From assembly GCF_003096635.1 (NCBI RefSeq), contig NZ_QEKV01000002.1, positions 95,388-159,387 of the forward strand: a DNA stretch of 64,000 nt, written 5' to 3'. Positions 42,199 through 51,118 of this stretch are shown one piece after another. How positions within the stretch are numbered: position 1 is the first letter of the stretch; each line of letters starts with the position of its first letter. The stretch is from Ezakiella coagulans. GTDB lineage: Bacteria > Bacillota > Clostridia > Tissierellales > Peptoniphilaceae. A model generated the notes under the pieces. The model was given only the letters and a program-made list of their open reading frames with translations. It had not been told where the DNA came from and searched no databases. The translations under genes and the position numbers were made by a program.

Positions 42199-43611
42199 TT
42201 ATTTATTTTCTTTTGCAATTCTATAGAGGGTTTTGACCATGTGGCCGGTGCCACCCTTCGGTTGTTCCATAAATGGTGCCGAGTTGAATGCAGGACCTGC
42301 GATGTCGACGTGGACCCATTTTGTATTTTCAATGAATGCTCCGACAAATTCTCCTGCGCTCGATGCACCGCCCCATCTACCGCCGCTATTTTTAATGTCA
42401 GCGATGTCAGATTTGTTGAGATCTTGGTAGTCTTTTCCATATGGAAGCGACCATGCTCTTTCGTTTTCGAGTTTTGCACATTTGAGTACGTGTTCAATTG
42501 ATTCTGCATCATTTCCAAGCACTCCCGATCTGTGTGCGCCCATTGCTACAATGCATGCACCGGTGAGGGTTGCGAGTTCAACCATGAGTTTCGGTGAGTA
42601 GTTCATTTCGGAGTAGGTGACTGCGTCGGCGAGAGTGAGTCTTCCTTCGGCGTCTGTGTTGTCGACTTCGATTGAGAGGCCACGAAGTGAGCCGATGATG
42701 TCGCCAGGTTTATATGCACCGCCGTCAAGCATGTTTTCGCAAGCTGCTACAACGCCGACGACGTTAACTTTAAGTTTTGCTTCGGCAATCGCTTTAATTG
42801 CACCGATAACTGCAGCTGAGCCGCCCATGTCGCTCTTCATTGTTTTCATGCCGTCGTTTGGCTTCAATGAGTATCCGCCAGAGTCGTAGGTGAGGCCTTT
42901 TCCGACGAATGAGATTGGTGCGCCTTCGCCTTTCATGTATTCCATTACTATGAGTTTCGGTTCTCTATTGGATCCTCTTGCGACTGAAAGGTATGCTTTC
43001 ATTCCGATTTTTTCTATTTCTTCTTTTCCAAAAACTTTTACGTCGACGCCGAGTTCTTTAAGTTTCATGGCTTCGTTTGCAAGTGTTTCAGGATATAAAT
43101 CGTTTGCAGGTGTATTTACAAGATTTCTTGCAAAAACTATTCCGCTCCATTTTGCCATAAGTTCTTCGATGTCGTCGTTATTTAAATCGCCTGTGCAGTC
43201 TTCGCATGCGGTTATTTCTTTAAGATTTATTTCGCATTTTGTTTTTTTGTAGTTGTCGTAATTGTAGGTTGAATTTAGAAGCCCTTCGATTATTGCAAGA
43301 GCAGTTTCTTTTCTTGTGAAATTTTTTAGTTCAGGCACACAAACTGTAACTTTTTCTAGTTTTAGTCTGTTTGCTTCTTTTCCGGCGTTGAGACCTGCGA
43401 CTTTAAGAGTGTCGATTGTGATGTCATCAGGCTTTCCAAGTCCTGTAAGAAGTACCGGATTTTCACATTTAAGATTTAAGAATGTCTCTCCGTTTTCTCT
43501 ATTAAAAAAGTTGTTGTCGACAAGGTATTTTAGATTGTCGCATTTGATTTCACTTTCCTTTGCAACAAATTTAATGATCTCGCCATTTTGCTTTCCAATA
43601 TTTATTTTCAT
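42199..43611 (-). CDS. pepA: Leucyl aminopeptidase (M17 family)
   Basis: A 470-residue two-metal cytosolic aminopeptidase. The C-terminal catalytic domain shows VGKGLTYDSGGYSLKP with the metal-binding Lys and Asp, MKSDMGGSAAV, and the signature NTDAEGRLTLADA with Asp, Glu and Arg. The N-terminal 170 residues are the less conserved M17 regulatory domain. ATG at 43611 follows AGGTG on the - strand. The gene is divergent from pstS and ends in a strong terminator. Confidence 0.93.
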   Translation of the reverse strand: MKINIGKQNGEIIKFVAKESEIKCDNLKYLVDNNFFNRENGETFLNLKCENPVLLTGLGKPDDITIDTLKVAGLNAGKEANRLKLEKVTVCVPELKNFTRKETALAIIEGLLNSTYNYDNYKKTKCEINLKEITACEDCTGDLNNDDIEELMAKWSGIVFARNLVNTPANDLYPETLANEAMKLKELGVDVKVFGKEEIEKIGMKAYLSVARGSNREPKLIVMEYMKGEGAPISFVGKGLTYDSGGYSLKPNDGMKTMKSDMGGSAAVIGAIKAIAEAKLKVNVVGVVAACENMLDGGAYKPGDIIGSLRGLSIEVDNTDAEGRLTLADAVTYSEMNYSPKLMVELATLTGACIVAMGAHRSGVLGNDAESIEHVLKCAKLENERAWSLPYGKDYQDLNKSDIADIKNSGGRWGGASSAGEFVGAFIENTKWVHVDIAGPAFNSAPFMEQPKGGTGHMVKTLYRIAKENK

Positions 43612-43662
43612 AAAGCACCTCCATATAAATTATAACAGTTTAGCATAGCAATAGTCAAATTA

Positions 43663-43790
43663 TTTTACAATTTATGTTATTTTAACATTATTATGATATA
43701 AATCACATTTTTAGCGGTAATAGAATATGAATTTTGTATTTTACAATTCATTTTACATAGTTTTTACAATATTAAACTCTCCATTTTACA
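43663..43790 (+). promoter_or_regulatory. Pho-box-like TTTTACA direct repeats before pstS
   Basis: TTTTACA occurs at 43663, 43739, 43751, 43762 and 43784. The three central copies are spaced 12 and 11 bases apart, matching the roughly 11-bp spacing of TT(A/C)ACA direct repeats bound by PhoP in Bacillus. They lie upstream of the pst-pho operon, which encodes its own PhoPR-like system. Confidence 0.65.
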
Positions 43791-43858
43791 ATTGATGGTT
43801 ATTATATAGTTGCAAGGGAAACCTAAGCAATATTTTAGGAAAAGGAAGAAGGATATTT

Positions 43859-44815
43859 ATGAAATTCTTAAAAACATTAGCAATTGTAGTAGCAGCACTT
43901 TTATTAATAGTAGGCTGCAAGAAGGATGACACAAAAAAGGAAACAACAGAAAAGACAACAACAGAAACTACTGAGACAAAAACAGAAGAAAAGACAGAAG
44001 ATAAAACCGAAGATAAAACCGAAGAAACAACTGCAGGTGGAGAAATCCACGTTGTAAGTCGTGAAGTAGGTTCAGGAACAAGAGGAGCTTTCACAGAAAT
44101 CACAAAGATTTTATCAAAAAATGATAAGGGTGAAGAAGTTGACAGCACATATGAAGAAGCAACAATCGTTAACTCAACAGAAGGAGTTATCACTGCTGTA
44201 AACGGCGATGCACTCGCAATCGGTTATATCAGTCTTGGTTCTTTAAACGATGAAGTTAAGGCAGTTAAGGTTGACGGAGTTGAAGCAACACCGGAAAATA
44301 TCAAAAAAGGCGATTATAAGATTGCAAGACCTTTCATGCTTGCTTATCACGAAGCAAATTTAAGCGATGTAGCAAAAGATTTTATTAAATTTATTATGAG
44401 TAAAGACGGTCAAGAAATTGTTAAGGAAGACGGTTGCATTCCTATGGAAACAACGGAAAGCTATAAGCCGGCAAATATTGAAGGAAGAATTGCTATAGCA
44501 GGTTCAACTTCTGTAACTCCGCTTATGGAAAAGTTGGTCGACAAGTATAAGGAATTAAATCCTGGATTCGAAGCAGATATTCAATCAAACGGTTCATCAG
44601 CAGGTATTCAAGCTGCAATCGAAGGCGTTGCCGAAATCGGTATGAGCAGCCGTAATTTAAAGCCTGAAGAACTTGAAAAGGTTGAAGCAATGCCAATCGC
44701 AATGGACGGTATCGCAGTTGTTGTAAACAACGACAATGCAACAGAAGACATTTCACTCGACAATATTCACAAAATTTTTGTAGGTGAAGTAAAGGACTGG
44801 AACGACGTTAAATAG
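43859..44815 (+). CDS. pstS: Phosphate-binding lipoprotein PstS with permuted domain order
   Basis: The 318-residue lipoprotein captures phosphate for the PstCAB transporter. The signal ends at IVGC (Cys20), followed by a Thr/Glu/Lys-rich linker of about 40 residues. The phosphate-binding blocks occur in reversed order: SREVGSGTRGAF, normally in the second half of PstS, is at residues 67-78, while IAGSTSVTPL with SNGSSAGIQAA and IGMSSRNL, normally N-terminal, begins near residue 214, and AMDGIAVVVNND follows near 281. This is the pattern of a circular permutation. I recall similar order in other clostridial proteins. Upstream lie Pho-box-like repeats; pstC follows 24 bases later. Confidence 0.9.
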   Translation: MKFLKTLAIVVAALLLIVGCKKDDTKKETTEKTTTETTETKTEEKTEDKTEDKTEETTAGGEIHVVSREVGSGTRGAFTEITKILSKNDKGEEVDSTYEEATIVNSTEGVITAVNGDALAIGYISLGSLNDEVKAVKVDGVEATPENIKKGDYKIARPFMLAYHEANLSDVAKDFIKFIMSKDGQEIVKEDGCIPMETTESYKPANIEGRIAIAGSTSVTPLMEKLVDKYKELNPGFEADIQSNGSSAGIQAAIEGVAEIGMSSRNLKPEELEKVEAMPIAMDGIAVVVNNDNATEDISLDNIHKIFVGEVKDWNDVK

Positions 44816-44839
44816 TTAACTTTGAAAGGAGCAATAGAG

Positions 44840-45706
44840 ATGGACGGCAAACTTAAAGAAAAATTAATGAAATATGTTTTTATGGCTGCATCAATCATCT
44901 CTATTGCAGCTTTTATAGTAATATGTTACTTCATTTTTAAAACGGGGCTTCCATTCATTTTAAGACACGGTTTCGATTTTGTCTTGGGAACTAAGTGGTC
45001 GCCGGCGACAAATCCTCCGTCATACGGAATTCTACCGATGATTTATGCATCATTTGTCGTCACATTTCTCGCAAGTTTAATAGGTGTTCCGATTGGAATT
45101 TTCGCGGCACTCTTTCTTGCGTTCGAAGCAGGTCCGAAGATGAAAAAACTTTTGACACCGATGTTAAATCTTATGGCGGGGATCCCGTCGATTATATACG
45201 GTTTCTTTGCACTCCAAACTATAGTTCCGTTTATTAGAGAATATATAGGAGGTCATGGAATTTCTATTTTGGCGGCAAGTATTCTTTTGGGCATTATGAT
45301 TTTGCCGACGATTATAGCAATTTCAGAAGCGGGGCTCGAAGCTGTGAACCGCAAGTACTACGAAGCAAGTGTAGCTCTCGGTGCAAGTCATGGAAGGTCG
45401 GTTATGAAGATCGTTCTTCCAGCTGCAAAGAACAGTATTTTGGCGGCGGTTATCCTCGGAATCGGAAGAGCTATCGGGGAAACTATGGCAACGATTCTTG
45501 TTGTCGGTAACCAAGCGCGAATTACGACGGACATTTTAAAAGGAATCAGAACACTTACGGCAAATGTTGTGCTTGAAATGGGATATGCGGCAGGAGAGCA
45601 CATGGAAGCGCTTTTTGCAACAGCATGTATCTTGTTCATTTTCATTCTTATAATAAACGGTATGTTCTTGATGTTTAAAGGTAGGAGCAGTAAAAATGAG
45701 GGTTAG
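44840..45706 (+). CDS. pstC: Phosphate ABC transporter permease PstC
   Basis: A 288-residue inner permease subunit with about six membrane segments. The N-terminal FKTGLPFILRHGFDFVLGTKW region and the cytoplasmic EAGLEAVNRKYYEASVALGAS coupling loop with GIGRAIGETMA are typical of PstC. ATG 44840 follows GAAAGGAGCAATAGAG; the TTG at 44822 lies too close to the pstS stop and has no ribosome site. It overlaps pstA by 11 bases. Confidence 0.94.
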   Translation: MDGKLKEKLMKYVFMAASIISIAAFIVICYFIFKTGLPFILRHGFDFVLGTKWSPATNPPSYGILPMIYASFVVTFLASLIGVPIGIFAALFLAFEAGPKMKKLLTPMLNLMAGIPSIIYGFFALQTIVPFIREYIGGHGISILAASILLGIMILPTIIAISEAGLEAVNRKYYEASVALGASHGRSVMKIVLPAAKNSILAAVILGIGRAIGETMATILVVGNQARITTDILKGIRTLTANVVLEMGYAAGEHMEALFATACILFIFILIINGMFLMFKGRSSKNEG

Positions 45707-46553
45707 TAATAGAACAAAAAATACTAGAAAGCTGCAAGAGATTTTATACAAATTTTTCGCATATCTATCGATGTTCATTGCGACGGCGGTGCTTGTGGGA
45801 ATTGTGCTTTTCATTTGCATCAAGGGTGTTCCGCATCTTAAATTGTCACTCTTTGCACTGAACTACACTTCGAAAAACGTTTCGATGTTTCCGGCTATAA
45901 TTTCGACTATTGTGGTCGTTGTTCTTTCGATTTTAATTGCGGGACCGATTGGGATTTTTACGGGAATTTATCTTTCGGAATACAGCAAGGGAGATTCGAA
46001 ATTTGTTAAGGTCATAAGAATTGTAACCGAGACACTAAGTGCAATTCCGTCAATTGTCTACGGACTTTTCGGATATCTGTTTTTTGGAATCGCTCTAAAG
46101 ATGGGGTGGAGTATTATTTCCGGAACGCTAACCGTTTCCATTATGATTTTGCCGCTCATCGTAAGGTCGACGGAAGAGGCTTTTCTTTCGACACCGGGGG
46201 TTTATAGGCTCGGAAGTTTTGCACTGGGAGCGGGAAGACTTAGAACAATTTTTAGAGTTATTCTTCCGGTCGCAATGCCTGGAATTTTGTCCGGTGTAAT
46301 TCTTGCAATAGGAAGGGTTATCGGAGAAACTGCGGCGCTTTTATATACTCTTGGAACTTCAACTAATCTTCCGAAGAGTTTGAAGGACCCGGGAATAACT
46401 TTGTCCCTTCACATGTACAAGCTTTCAACTGAAGCGAGATACACAAACGAAGCCTATGCAACGGCGGTCGTACTTTTAATAATTATATTTTCGCTAAATG
46501 CTCTATCGACATATTTGGCAAATAAAATCGGAGGAAATAATGATGACAGATAG
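45696..46553 (+). CDS. pstA: Phosphate ABC transporter permease PstA
   Basis: The 285-residue partner permease carries [17 protein letters not shown], the coupling loop [21 protein letters not shown] and [17 protein letters not shown], all PstA hallmarks, within about six membrane segments. The ATG overlaps pstC by 11 bases and its 3' end overlaps the start of pstB, so the subunits are translationally coupled. Confidence 0.94.
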   Translation: MRVSNRTKNTRKLQEILYKFFAYLSMFIATAVLVGIVLFICIKGVPHLKLSLFALNYTSKNVSMFPAIISTIVVVVLSILIAGPIGIFTGIYLSEYSKGDSKFVKVIRIVTETLSAIPSIVYGLFGYLFFGIALKMGWSIISGTLTVSIMILPLIVRSTEEAFLSTPGVYRLGSFALGAGRLRTIFRVILPVAMPGILSGVILAIGRVIGETAALLYTLGTSTNLPKSLKDPGITLSLHMYKLSTEARYTNEAYATAVVLLIIIFSLNALSTYLANKIGGNNDDR

Positions 46554-47310
46554 TCAAGTAAATAAAATGGTTATAAAGGATTTGAATCTTTATTACGGCG
46601 ATTATCTTGCGGTTAAAGATTTGAATCTTGATGTAATACAAAATCAGGCACTTGCTTTTATCGGTCCTTCAGGCTGTGGAAAAAGTTCGACGCTGAAATG
46701 CTTAAACAGGATGAATGATTTGGTTGAGGGTTCGAGAATTGAGGGGCTTATAACATTGGACGGCGAGAATATTTACGACAGAAAGTTTGATGTTAATGAA
46801 CTAAGAAAGAGAGTCGGGATGGTTTTCCAAGCTCCGACTCCGTTTTCAATGAGCATCAGCGAAAATATTATGTACGGACCGAAGACACACGGTGTGAAGA
46901 AAAAGGCGGAACTCGAGGAAATAGTAGAAAGGTCTTTGAAACAAGCGAATCTTTGGGACGAAGTCAAGGACGATTTGAGAAAGAATGCACTTGAACTTTC
47001 GGGAGGCCAACAACAAAGACTTTGTATCGCAAGAGCACTTGCGGTTGAGCCGGAAGTAATTCTTATGGACGAACCTACATCCGCTCTCGACCCGATAAGT
47101 ACGGGAAAAATAGAGGAACTTGTCATGGATTTAAAAAAGAAGTACACGATTGTTATAGTCACACATAACATTGGACAGGCGAGCCGTGTAACGGACAGAA
47201 CGGCGTTTTTCTTAAACGGTGTTATGGTTGAAGTTGGAGATACAGCCGAACTCTTTATGAGTCCAAAGGATAAGAGAACTGAAGATTATATTACGGGGAG
47301 GTTCGGTTAG
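46540..47310 (+). CDS. pstB: Phosphate ABC transporter ATP-binding protein PstB
   Basis: The 256-residue ATPase has Walker [10 protein letters not shown] near residue 40, the Q-loop [13 protein letters not shown], signature [16 protein letters not shown], Walker [14 protein letters not shown] and switch His in [13 protein letters not shown] 46540 (or the next codon, ATG 46543) follows GGAGG. It overlaps pstA by 14 bases and precedes phoU by one base. Confidence 0.96.
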   Translation: MMTDSQVNKMVIKDLNLYYGDYLAVKDLNLDVIQNQALAFIGPSGCGKSSTLKCLNRMNDLVEGSRIEGLITLDGENIYDRKFDVNELRKRVGMVFQAPTPFSMSISENIMYGPKTHGVKKKAELEEIVERSLKQANLWDEVKDDLRKNALELSGGQQQRLCIARALAVEPEVILMDEPTSALDPISTGKIEELVMDLKKKYTIVIVTHNIGQASRVTDRTAFFLNGVMVEVGDTAELFMSPKDKRTEDYITGRFG

Positions 47311-47311
47311 A

Positions 47312-47968
47312 ATGAGTATTGAAAAAGAATTATTTGATTTGAAAAATGAGCTTGTCAAGATGGCAACATTTGTTGAAAACAATATTAGAGACACATATAG
47401 GGGTCTAAAAGAAAAAGATTTGACGCTTTTAAAGCAAGTTGCGATGAACGATAAGAAGACTGACGATCTCGAAAAAGAAATAGAGGACAGAGCATTAAGA
47501 ATTCTTGTGACGCTATCTCCACGTGCCGGAGATTTTAGGGTTGTTACATCGGTTTTAAAGATGATTACTGACCTTGAAAGAATTGGTGATCAAACGGAAG
47601 ACATAGCGGAAATTTGTGAAGATATAAATTTTGAATCAATTGATTCACCACTTCCTCTTTTAAAAGAAATGTTTGAAACTGTAGAAAAAATGCTAAATAA
47701 TTCAATGGACGCATTTGTTTCGGGTAATATTGATTTAATTGAGGGTATAGATATAATGGATGATGTTGTTGATGATTTGTTTATAAAACTTAGACATAAA
47801 ATTGTCGACAAGATTAAACAAGGAAGCGACCCGGAAGTTCAACTCGACTTGATGCAGATTGGAAAATATGTAGAAAGAATAGGCGACCATGCTGAAAACA
47901 TTGCTGAATGGGTGATTTATGAACACACGGGCACGCATCCATATCTAAAAAAGGATGATGAACAATGA
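47312..47968 (+). CDS. phoU: Phosphate transport regulator PhoU
   Basis: PhoU links the transporter state to the PhoR kinase. The 218 residues form the two-repeat helical bundle: LLKQVAMNDKKTDDLEKEIE and LERIGDQTEDIAE in the first half, IDIMDDVVDDLF and VERIGDHAENIAEWV in the second, where the repeated ERIGD(Q/H)xE(D/N)I motifs are the metal-binding sites. The stop overlaps the ATG of the response regulator (ATGA). Confidence 0.95.
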   Translation: MSIEKELFDLKNELVKMATFVENNIRDTYRGLKEKDLTLLKQVAMNDKKTDDLEKEIEDRALRILVTLSPRAGDFRVVTSVLKMITDLERIGDQTEDIAEICEDINFESIDSPLPLLKEMFETVEKMLNNSMDAFVSGNIDLIEGIDIMDDVVDDLFIKLRHKIVDKIKQGSDPEVQLDLMQIGKYVERIGDHAENIAEWVIYEHTGTHPYLKKDDEQ

Positions 47969-48630
47969 TTTATATTGTCGAAGATGATGAAAGCATCAGA
48001 GAATTGGTTTTATATGCATTAAAAAATGAGGGATACAGCGGGAAGGGATGTCGTGATTTTGAAGAGTTCAAGGCGGCTCTCGAAGAAGATTCACCGTCGC
48101 TAGTTTTGCTTGATATAATGCTTCCCGGCAAAGACGGCATTTCGATTTTGAAGTGGATGAGGGAAGGAAAGTACAAGGAAGTTCCGGTCATAATGCTTAC
48201 GGCGAAGTCCGCAGAAATCGACAAGGTTAGAGGGCTCGATCTCGGGGCGGACGACTATGTGACAAAACCGTTTTCTGTACTTGAACTCATGGCAAGAATT
48301 AGAGCGAGAATCAGACGTGGAAATGACGTTGACTCGATGAATGAAATTACAATCAAGGATTTGACTATTATCCCTGAAAAAAGACGCGTGAATGTTGACG
48401 GCAAGGACGTGTCACTTGGGTTTAAAGAGTATGAGTTATTATATTATCTTGCACAAAACAAGGGCATCGTGCTTTCCCGCGACAAAATTATGGACGCAGT
48501 TTGGGGATATGATTACCTCGGCGAGTCGAGAACGGTAGATGTTCACATAGCATTTCTGAGACAAAAGCTCGGAAAGAGCGGTGTGATGATTAAAACCGTG
48601 CGAAATGTCGGATATATTTTGGAGGAATAA
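47965..48630 (+). CDS. phoP: PhoP/PhoB-like response regulator
   Basis: A 221-residue OmpR-family regulator with receiver domain (ED at residues 6-8, phospho-acceptor Asp50 in LVLLDIMLPGKDG, Lys in TKPF) and a C-terminal winged helix (MDAVWGYDYLGESRTVDVHIAFLR in two stretches). Its place after pstSCAB-phoU and before a PhoR-like kinase, with Pho-box-like repeats upstream of the operon, points to phosphate control. It overlaps phoU by four bases and the kinase by one. Confidence 0.93.
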   Translation: MIYIVEDDESIRELVLYALKNEGYSGKGCRDFEEFKAALEEDSPSLVLLDIMLPGKDGISILKWMREGKYKEVPVIMLTAKSAEIDKVRGLDLGADDYVTKPFSVLELMARIRARIRRGNDVDSMNEITIKDLTIIPEKRRVNVDGKDVSLGFKEYELLYYLAQNKGIVLSRDKIMDAVWGYDYLGESRTVDVHIAFLRQKLGKSGVMIKTVRNVGYILEE

Positions 48631-50315
48631 TGAAAAGGAGTTTATTTAAGAGATTTTCAATATTGGTTTTGTTAATGGTTATCTTAATAACTCTTGCAAC
48701 GACGCTAAATTTTTATGACGGCTACAAAGATTTTCACGAAAGAAAGCTTTTGGACATTTTAGACTTTCTTAAAAATATGAATCTCGAAGATGCTGAGCAT
48801 GAAAAGGAATTTGATGCGGCGAAGAAGTCGTTTCGCGGCATAAGAATCACTCTTGTGGACACCGACGGCAATGTTATCTACGACACCGACGAAGCGGCAT
48901 CAAAAATGGAGTCGCACAGCACGAGAAAAGAAATTGTTGAAGCGAAAGACCTTGGCAAGGGAAGCGATATAAGAAAATCGGACACTCTCGGTGAAAATTT
49001 CTACTATTTTGCAACGAGACTTTCGAACGGAAATATTTTGAGAGTTTCGGAAATGCAAAAAAATATTTTCTCATCGTTTAAAGACTCGATTATTCCGGTT
49101 GTATTTATTCTTTTCATCGGACTTATAATCGCATTTTTCTCGATTAACCACGTTTCAAACAAACTCGTTGAAAATCTAAAAGACCAATTTACGGCAATCT
49201 CACATGGAGAAAGTCTCGACTCGGAATTTCCGGAGCTCTATCCAATCAAGAGAATTGTGCGAGATCAACAGGACGAGCTGAATGAAAGGCTCGACGATCT
49301 CAAAGAATACAGAGATACTATTGAAATCATTTTTAGAAATATGCAGGACGGATTTTTGTTTATTGACAATGTGAACCGCGTTGAAATGATAAACAGCAAG
49401 GCAATTTTCCTATTGGGTAAGGAAAAGAACGAAGGCTACATGGACAAGTCCGTATTTTATCTCATAAGGGATGAAAAACTCATAGAAATTTTGGGAGAAA
49501 AGGATTCGAAGCGTGAGGAAAAAATAGAAGTCGAAATTGACGACAGAAAACTTTTAATCACAATCGACCCGGTTCTTGTAAGTGACAATCTCGTCGGCAG
49601 AATTATCGTCATTAGAGACGTGACTGAAGAAAGTATTCTCGAAAGAGAAAGACGAGAATTTACATCGAATGTAACGCATGAACTGAAAACTCCGCTCACT
49701 TCAATAAACGGTTATGCTGAAATGCTCACAAATAATATGGTGAAGAATGAGGACGTACCGAAAGTTGGAAATATGATTCTTAAAAGCGGCAACAGAATGC
49801 TTACACTTGTTGAAAAGATTTTGAGTCTTTCGAAAGTTGAGGAGCAAAAGAATAATAAAAAAGAAGAGATCAACGTGAAAGAGCTGATCAGCGATGTCGT
49901 GAATACAATAAATTCAAAGGCACAAAACAAAAACATCTCCATCACAACCGAACTCGACGAAGTTAGATACACCGGTGTGAGGGAAGTGCTTGAGGAAACT
50001 GTTTACAATCTTGTCGACAACGCCGTAAAATACGGAAAAGATGACGGCAAGGTTTGGGTAAAACTTGTTGCGAGAGACAAGGGCTTTAAGTTTATCGTCA
50101 AAGACGACGGCATCGGAATCGACGATTTAGACCGCGAAAAAATCTTCCAAAGATTTTACACTGCGGACAAGAGTAGAAACAGCGCAGATGCAAGCGGTAT
50201 CGGGCTTTCAATTGTAAAACACGGAGTCGAGGTTATGGGCGGAACTGTTATTCTTGAAAGTAAACTCGGCGTAGGTTCGACTTTTGAAGTGTTCATTCCG
50301 TACAACATAGTATGA
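48630..50315 (+). CDS. phoR: PhoR-like sensor histidine kinase
   Basis: A 561-residue kinase with two membrane segments (about residues 8-25 and 150-172) around an extracytoplasmic loop. A HAMP-like linker, a PAS domain near 225-325 (EIIFRNMQDGFLFIDNVNRV) and the H-box EFTSNVTHELKTPLTS with His near 350 follow, then N- and G-boxes (NLVDNAVKYG, ASGIGLSIVKHGVE). The PAS plus HisKA layout is that of PhoR. The ATG overlaps the regulator's stop (TAATG). A hairpin terminator follows at about 50348. Confidence 0.93.
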   Translation: MKRSLFKRFSILVLLMVILITLATTLNFYDGYKDFHERKLLDILDFLKNMNLEDAEHEKEFDAAKKSFRGIRITLVDTDGNVIYDTDEAASKMESHSTRKEIVEAKDLGKGSDIRKSDTLGENFYYFATRLSNGNILRVSEMQKNIFSSFKDSIIPVVFILFIGLIIAFFSINHVSNKLVENLKDQFTAISHGESLDSEFPELYPIKRIVRDQQDELNERLDDLKEYRDTIEIIFRNMQDGFLFIDNVNRVEMINSKAIFLLGKEKNEGYMDKSVFYLIRDEKLIEILGEKDSKREEKIEVEIDDRKLLITIDPVLVSDNLVGRIIVIRDVTEESILERERREFTSNVTHELKTPLTSINGYAEMLTNNMVKNEDVPKVGNMILKSGNRMLTLVEKILSLSKVEEQKNNKKEEINVKELISDVVNTINSKAQNKNISITTELDEVRYTGVREVLEETVYNLVDNAVKYGKDDGKVWVKLVARDKGFKFIVKDDGIGIDDLDREKIFQRFYTADKSRNSADASGIGLSIVKHGVEVMGGTVILESKLGVGSTFEVFIPYNIV

Positions 50316-50345
50316 TTCTATTTATAAAAATTTAAATACACAATT

Positions 50346-50378
50346 ATAAGCGGGTGAAAACTCGCTTTAATTTTTTTA
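50346..50378 (+). terminator. Terminator of the pst-pho operon
   Basis: AAGCGGG pairs with CTCGCTT (one mismatch or wobble) around a short A-rich loop and runs into T-rich sequence. Confidence 0.65.
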
Positions 50379-50388
50379 CATAAAACTA

Positions 50389-50437
50389 TTGACAAGTATA
50401 CTTGGCGATGTTATAATGATAATAACAAGTTTACTTG
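50389..50437 (+). promoter_or_regulatory. Promoter with two palindromic operators
   Basis: TTGACA (50389-50394) and TATAAT (50412-50417) are 17 bases apart. CAAGTATACTTG (50393-50404), a perfect palindrome, overlaps the -35, and CAAGTTTACTTG (50426-50437) lies just after the -10. Their centres are 33 bp apart, about three helical turns. The Xre-type regulator encoded in this operon is the obvious candidate to bind them. Confidence 0.8.
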
Positions 50438-50463
50438 GCAAAATAAAACGAAAGGAGAAAATT

Positions 50464-50790
50464 TTGGACAAGGATGAAATTTTAGCAAAGAGCAGAGAAG
50501 AGTATAAAAAGAACAACAAAGACGAGATGATGTTGGACATAATGTCGAAAGCGGGCAAGCTTTCGATGGAAGTCGGGATGGGCGTTGTTGCACTGATAAT
50601 AGTTGTTGAAGGGTTTTTCTTTAATTCGTTCAACTTTTCAGTGTGGACAGTATATTATGCGATTTTAGCGACGCAGAGCTTTGTCTATTACCACAGGTTA
50701 AAAGAAAAGAAACATCTATACATCGGAATTTTGCTTACGATTTTGGGAATCATAATGTGTGCGGCACATTTTATAAAACTTAGCAGGTAG
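50464..50790 (+). CDS. DUF6442-like small membrane protein
   Basis: A 108-residue protein starting at TTG 50464 behind AAAGGAG. The upstream ATG at 50389 would lie on the promoter. It begins LDKDEILAKSREEYKKNNKDE, a start typical of proteins found beside small Xre regulators, followed by three membrane segments. The family function is unknown. It is co-transcribed with the regulator six bases downstream, an arrangement common in Firmicutes. Confidence 0.72.
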   Translation: MDKDEILAKSREEYKKNNKDEMMLDIMSKAGKLSMEVGMGVVALIIVVEGFFFNSFNFSVWTVYYAILATQSFVYYHRLKEKKHLYIGILLTILGIIMCAAHFIKLSR

Positions 50791-50796
50791 TTTTTT

Positions 50797-51003
50797 ATGA
50801 AAGATGAATTAGTTTTAAAAAACCGCTTAAAGGAAATAAGAAAAGAAAAAGATTTGTCACAGCAAAACTTGGCGGACATGGTCGGGGTCTCCAGAAACAC
50901 TATCAGCTCAATCGAGACGGGACAGTTCAATCCGACGGCGAAACTTGCACTTATATTGAGCATAGCACTCGACAAAAAGTTCGAAGAGATTTTTTATTTT
51001 TGA
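50797..51003 (+). CDS. Xre-family (Cro/CI-type) transcriptional regulator
   Basis: A 68-residue single helix-turn-helix domain: NRLKEIRKEKDLSQQNLADMVGVSRNTISSIETG (in two stretches) is the complete HTH, followed by AKLALILSIALDKKFEEIF. There is no sensor domain. It follows the DUF6442-like gene and probably represses the operon through the two CAAGT-type palindromes at the promoter (inference). Confidence 0.88.
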   Translation: MKDELVLKNRLKEIRKEKDLSQQNLADMVGVSRNTISSIETGQFNPTAKLALILSIALDKKFEEIFYF

Positions 51004-51118
51004 TATAAAATTGTTTAAAACTGAATTTCGAGTTGTGCTATAATAAAAGAAATATTGATTTTACAAGCTTTTACACGTACTTAATCGAGATGTGTTAAAA
51101 TAAAAATAAGGAGGGCTT

